Below, in pieces: positions 60,640 to 64,000 of a DNA stretch of 64,000 bases. Made by a program: the position numbers and the translations under genes. Origin of the DNA: Tribonema minus (taxonomy: Eukaryota > Sar > Xanthophyceae > Tribonematales > Tribonemataceae). The stretch is taken from assembly GCA_017506865.1 (NCBI GenBank), contig JAFCMP010000547.1, forward strand, positions 1,612,001-1,676,000. Reading direction: 5' to 3'. Each line of letters starts with the position of its first letter. Positions within the stretch are counted from its first letter, which is position 1. The notes beneath the pieces were generated by a model. That model had not been told where the DNA came from. It worked only from the letters and a program-made list of their open reading frames with translations, and made no database searches.

Positions 60640-60948
60640 GTGGCCGGCCTGGCCACAGCGACGTTACATCATAGTGGGGGTTCTTCTACGCTGGCCGATG
60701 TTGCGGAAGACGGCTTGGACAGCTTGGGGCTTGAAGAGGCAGCGGTGGACGCAGCCCGCCTTGCAATGTATTTCAACGGCCTCATCTCAGCGCTCTACAT
60801 ACCAGAGAGCCGCACACACGGGCCTGGTGCCAGCGACGCTGCCATCTTCCAGTACTACGCGGAGGTGGTGGCATTGGAGGCGCAGCTACTTCCGCGGCAC
60901 AACAGGTTGCGTCAGGCAAGCTGCGCGGCTCTGTGCATGCTGACTTGA
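60640..60948 (+). CDS. Helical open frame upstream of the protease
   Basis: The frame encodes STLADVAEDGLDSLGLEEAA, then AARLAMYFNGLISALYIPE and a segment with IFQYYAEVVALEAQLLP. The composition is clearly protein-like and amphipathic, unlike the other frames. It is probably part of the element polyprotein, separated from the protease frame by a short damaged stretch (60920-60965). Confidence 0.45.
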   Translation: MAGLATATLHHSGGSSTLADVAEDGLDSLGLEEAAVDAARLAMYFNGLISALYIPESRTHGPGASDAAIFQYYAEVVALEAQLLPRHNRLRQASCAALCMLT

Positions 60949-60965
60949 ACTCCCTCTGCAGGTGA

Positions 60966-61397
60966 AGGCTGCGCTCGGCCCGCGCTCAGCGGTCCTCTTT
61001 CGTCAAGCGTAGCCTGTGGGACTCTGGTGCGTCAGTAACTGCCATCTCACAGCGCTGCTATGAGCGTCTACTGGCTGGTGGTGCCATTGACAGTGCCGAC
61101 GTCCACAAGCTTACTGCGCCACGCAGCATTGCCGGCATAGACACCAGTGCTGCCCCGCAGAAGGTCACCATCATTGTGGCCCTACACTTTGGCGCAGTCG
61201 GCACGCATGGCCTTTCAGCTCCCGTCATGGCGCTTGTGGTACCGCACTTGCTGTACGACTTCATTCTGGGGCGTGACTTCATCAACCGTCACCCCTGGAC
61301 TGCCGTCAACACACCTTTGTACGGCTTTGGCAGCGAGGAGTCCCCACCACCTGGCAGCACTGAGTACAAGTTCGGCAGCGCTCATCCACAGGCTTAG
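60966..61397 (+). CDS. Retropepsin-like aspartic protease domain
   Basis: The open frame encodes SLWDSGASVTAIS with the catalytic Asp-Ser-Gly (GAC at 61020-61022), then a strand-rich middle (KVTIIVALHFGAVGTHG) and YDFILGRDFINRHPW, the conserved 'hydrophobic-hydrophobic-G-R-D' flap-end motif of retroviral-type proteases. The length is about right for one protease protomer. A TAG stop ends the frame at 61395-61397, after which the same frame stays open to 61754. It would cleave the polyprotein as a homodimer. Confidence 0.8.
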   Translation, partial: RLRSARAQRSSFVKRSLWDSGASVTAISQRCYERLLAGGAIDSADVHKLTAPRSIAGIDTSAAPQKVTIIVALHFGAVGTHGLSAPVMALVVPHLLYDFILGRDFINRHPWTAVNTPLYGFGSEESPPPGSTEYKFGSAHPQA

Positions 61398-61754
61398 CCC
61401 ACACAAAGTGACTCTGCAGCCTACTCATCTCCTACGCCCCCTTGCTACGCATACGACACTGACAAGCCGTGGGTGGCAGTAGTGCGCGTGGACGCGCATT
61501 CACCGGAGACACCTGCCGATTCCGCCACACCAGTGTTGATTCAGGTCATGGAGGCAGATGGCGTAACACCAGTGCAAGCCCCGGTGGAGCAGATGGTCAG
61601 CAGCACATGCAGATACTGTCGCCAGCACGGAGCTAGCTACGGGCACCTTTGCCAAGCCAGTGGTCCTGCAGAGGCGCGCCCACGCTCCATTCAGCCTGCC
61701 ACGTGGCACAGTGCTCGGCAAGGCGATTCCACTTCGCAGTGTACCTGCCAATGA
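61398..61754 (+). pseudogene. Protease-methyltransferase linker with Cys/His motif
   Basis: Continuing the protease frame past the TAG gives WVAVVRVDAHSPETP and a CRYCRQHGASYGHLC motif (possible zinc binding). From about 61655 the meaningful reading moves to another frame, with FSLPRGTVLGKAIPL, a segment often found after retroelement proteases. One stop and one frameshift are therefore needed. Confidence 0.5.
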
Positions 61755-62800
61755 CATGCACCGCAAGCACGTCGACCGCCCCTGCGCCGTGGAGGTCTAC
61801 TGCGGCGCCGGCGGTATGGCGGAGGGCCTCCGCCATTACGCTGACATCGCCGTCGCCATCGACCACAAACAGCGCGCACTGGACATCTACAGCGCTAACC
61901 ACCCCGGCACGCAGACGCTGCGGCGCGACATGGCGCTGCCAGAGACGCGGCGCGAGTGATCACTGCCATGCAGCATCTGCAGGCGCAGGTGCTCTTCGAC
62001 GGCCCACCATGCACACGCTACTCGTATGCCGGCACGCGGCTAACGGCACTTCGCATCCAGCACTTGTACTACATGTTGGAGGTTGCCATAGGCGCAGACT
62101 GCTGCCGGTTGCTTCTGCTGGAGAACGTGCCCGGCTTGCAGAGCGCGCCCGAGCTCACGGAGTTCTTGCATTGCGCTCACCACAACGGCTTTACGTTACA
62201 GGAGGCGCTGTACATTTGTGGGGACGACGCGCACCTTGCGAAAAGGTGCCATCGCGTTTTCTATGTGCTAGCGCGGCCCGGCAGCGGGGAGCATGACAGC
62301 GCGCACATGCGCGCGTCCATGGCGCACGCGCGCGAGCTATTGGCCTTGCCAAGGCCAGAGCCTCATACGAGTCAGTGCGTGAGGTCACCGGCGACGTACC
62401 CGACAGCAGTGGTCAGCAGCGGCAGTTCTTCACGTCAGTTCGCCGCAACCGTCTCTCCAAGCAGGTCTACAGCATGGACGGACCAGCGGCGACTACGCGC
62501 GGCAGCACCTACCGCCGCGACCCCAAGCCAACTGGTGTATAGTGCACCATGTGTCCAAAGGATGCCACTCAAGACCCGGCCGAGTTTGCGCGCGATGAGC
62601 ATCTGCCGTGGTCAGCACTGCGCGCAGTTCACAGCTCTCCTGCCACGTACAAGTGGGATGCGCCGAAAGCCGGCGACGTCGCCACATATGCGCAGTACCT
62701 TGCCAATGCGTGGCGCCGCGCATGGCGGAGCTGGTTGGTGACATCTTGCAGCAGAGTGGCGTCTTCCATGACGCTGCAGAGCAAGCGGCGCGGCCCCTGC
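61752..62800 (+). pseudogene. Cytosine-5 DNA methyltransferase domain embedded in the retrotransposon (frameshifted)
   Basis: The C5-methyltransferase motifs appear in order. Motif I is EVYCGAGGMAEGL (61792-61830, SAM binding) and motif II region is VAIDHKQRALDIYSANHPG. Motif IV is DGPPCTRYSYAG with the catalytic Cys at 62010-62012. Motif VI is LLENVPG (62121-62129) and motif VIII is AKRCHRVFYV (about 62238-62267). A motif IX-like region is VYSMDGPAATTRGS, then HLPWSALRAVHSSPA. Motif X-like is YLANA, then APRMAELVGDIL after a frame change. It would transfer methyl groups from S-adenosylmethionine to cytosine in DNA. Frame changes near 61950, 62335 and 62712 and a TAG at 62540-62542 mean this copy is inactive as it stands. 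No extra regulatory domain is seen. The closest family cannot be told without a search. Confidence 0.85.
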
Positions 62801-63538
62801 CACCCGAGATTCAGACGCTGATCAACACCGGCACGCACATCACTTTCGGCACGTACGGCGTCAAGCTCGCAGCTGCAGCACGGCAGCGCATGCGCGACAT
62901 GGCGGCAGGTGCTGCCACGTCGGCATCGCCTAGCGCTCCCGACAAGGTGCGTGCAGCAACAGCGCAGCCCGTGGCACCGGCGGATGACACAGCACCATCC
63001 CCCGTGCGCGCGCCGCGCGCTGTGGGAAGCCACAACAGCGGCGCGCGCAGCAGCGGCAGCAGCGGCGGCGTCGGCAGCGCCAGCAGCAGCAGCGGCGGCA
63101 GCAGCGGCGCCTGCGCCAGAGTCAGCAGCGCCTGCGCCGGAGGCAGCAGCGGCGGCGGCACCGACGCCCACTTGTTCGCACCACACGCGCGTGGCTCCTG
63201 CCGCGGCGGCACCTGTGAGGCATCAGCTCGCACTTCAACGCACGGTGCGCACGCTGCGGCCTCGGCGCGGCGGTGGCGCCGGCAACAACATCATCACCTG
63301 CGCGCAGAAGTAAGGCGGCGGTTCTCACAGCAGCAGCAGCTGCGCATGCCCATCATTGCCTACTTTAATGCGCGCTGCGGCGGCGGCGCCTGCCGCAGCG
63401 GCGGCACATGGCACTTCTTTGGGGGGGGGTGAAGGTGGTGGCAATGCGCTCAGCGGCATCTTTTCGCTGGACATGCGCACGGAGGAGTGGAGCCGCACTA
63501 GCGACACGGGCACTGACGCGGACGCTTGAGCGGCTCCC
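62801..63538 (+). other. Ala/Ser/Gly-rich linker between methyltransferase and reverse transcriptase
   Basis: After the methyltransferase the frame continues with PPEIQTLINTGTHITFGTYG, then enters a GC-rich tract coding Ala, Ser or Gly runs, with open frames on both strands. A G run at about 63420-63429 and a TGA at 63527 interrupt the frame just before the next ATG. Confidence 0.5.
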
Positions 63539-64000
63539 ATGGACGCGGCAGCGGTGCGCGAGGCGCTGCAGCAGCAGCTGGGTGAGTCGATCTCCTTTGA
63601 ACCAGAGCAGGGGGATGCAAAAGTGCATATACCTGATAGTGGTGGCGTTGCTTTGGGGACTTATGCTCACATAGACCCCAAGGTGAATGCAGCACTAGAC
63701 AAGGCTCGCGAGTGCTTGCCAGCTCATATGTTGGCATTGCGCGTGGACCTTGAGGGGTGGAATGCGGACCAAATGGCGCGGCTGTGCTCCATGTTGGCAG
63801 AATATGCCAGCAACACCTTCTCTAAGAACAAGTGGGATGTAGGGTTCTGTGATGCCCTGCCTTTCCGCCTTAAGTTAAGGGAGGGCACTATGCCATGCCA
63901 CGACCGCCCCTACAGGTACTCCCCTGCGATGACGGCACTCATCAAGGTTGAGATTGACAAGCTGCTTGCGGCTGGCATCAGACGGCCCTTCCTGTCCAAC
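63539..64000 (+). CDS. Start of Ty3/Gypsy-like reverse transcriptase (truncated by the window end)
   Basis: From ATG 63539 the frame is open for 154 codons to the last base. After an acidic, helical leader (MDAAAVREALQQQLGESIS; LALRVDLEGWNADQMARL) it reads FRLKLREGTMPCHDRPYRYS, then PAMTALIKVEIDKLLAAGIR and RPFLSN. The 'RPYRYSP...EI..LL..GI.RP' signature is the N-terminal edge (motif 1 region) of Ty3/Gypsy reverse transcriptases. The catalytic motifs lie outside the window. Confidence 0.8.
   Translation, partial: MDAAAVREALQQQLGESISFEPEQGDAKVHIPDSGGVALGTYAHIDPKVNAALDKARECLPAHMLALRVDLEGWNADQMARLCSMLAEYASNTFSKNKWDVGFCDALPFRLKLREGTMPCHDRPYRYSPAMTALIKVEIDKLLAAGIRRPFLSN

Larger units (their letters stand above)
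58111..64000 (+). mobile_element. Decayed Ty3/Gypsy-like retrotransposon carrying a cytosine-5 DNA methyltransferase (3'-partial)
   Basis: The order gag, CCHC knuckle, aspartic protease, C5 methyltransferase, linker and reverse transcriptase start is collinear on the + strand. The reverse transcriptase start resembles Ty3/Gypsy elements. Several frameshifts and stops break the gag and methyltransferase regions, while the protease and RT start are open. The neighbouring non-LTR copy 1 has an error-free ORF of 8.4 kb, so assembly error is a less likely cause of these breaks than decay. Integrase, RNase H and the 3' LTR lie beyond the window. Confidence 0.8.

Noticed and set aside
1-64000. CRISPR array or prokaryotic operon structure
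   Set aside because: The regular repeats found are exon-intron units, minisatellites or telomere-type repeats, without constant repeats and unique spacers, and the gene structure is eukaryotic.

Overview
The window is nuclear DNA of a eukaryote, most likely a unicellular alga or related protist. Its exons are GC-rich and bounded by GT-AG introns (mostly GTGAGT/GTAAGC donors and CAG acceptors). Interstitial TTAGGG repeats sit inside introns, an organelle/bacterial-type tRNA-Leu lies in one intron, and both non-LTR and Ty3/Gypsy-like retroelements are present. No operons, Shine-Dalgarno sites or CRISPR arrays were seen. The species cannot be fixed from the sequence alone.

Region 1 (1-26463, + strand) is best read as the 3' part of one very long, intron-rich gene for a type I membrane protein. 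Small exons encode TIG/IPT-like beta-sandwich pieces and Cys-rich pieces. Its last two exons join in phase to make a single transmembrane helix followed by a short Gln/Arg-rich tail ending at 26463. Almost every exon is surrounded by a local array of decaying copies of itself plus adjoining intron.

Region 2 (26464-34242) has no convincing gene. It holds a 65-bp retrotransposon tail with a perfect 12-bp target duplication and about 3.6 kb of a 1.27-kb tandem repeat.

Region 3 (34243-50477) holds two minus-strand copies of one large non-LTR retrotransposon. Copy 1 is 8.73 kb with an intact 2814-codon ORF: OTU-like cysteine protease, zinc-binding motifs, reverse transcriptase, CCHC knuckle and restriction-like endonuclease. 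Copy 2 is 5'-truncated and has one frameshift. Three shorter tail fragments (28384, 51600, 56520) belong to the same family, and all five insertions lie at GTAC.

Region 4 (about 50717-56420, + strand) holds scattered exons of a second gene or genes. Three of them splice together in compatible phases and end at a stop at 54056.

Region 5 (about 58110-64000, + strand) is a decayed Ty3/Gypsy-like retrotransposon cut by the window edge: gag with a CCHC knuckle, low-complexity linker, retropepsin, a cytosine-5 DNA methyltransferase with its main motifs in order, and the start of reverse transcriptase. The methyltransferase between protease and reverse transcriptase is the most notable system here.
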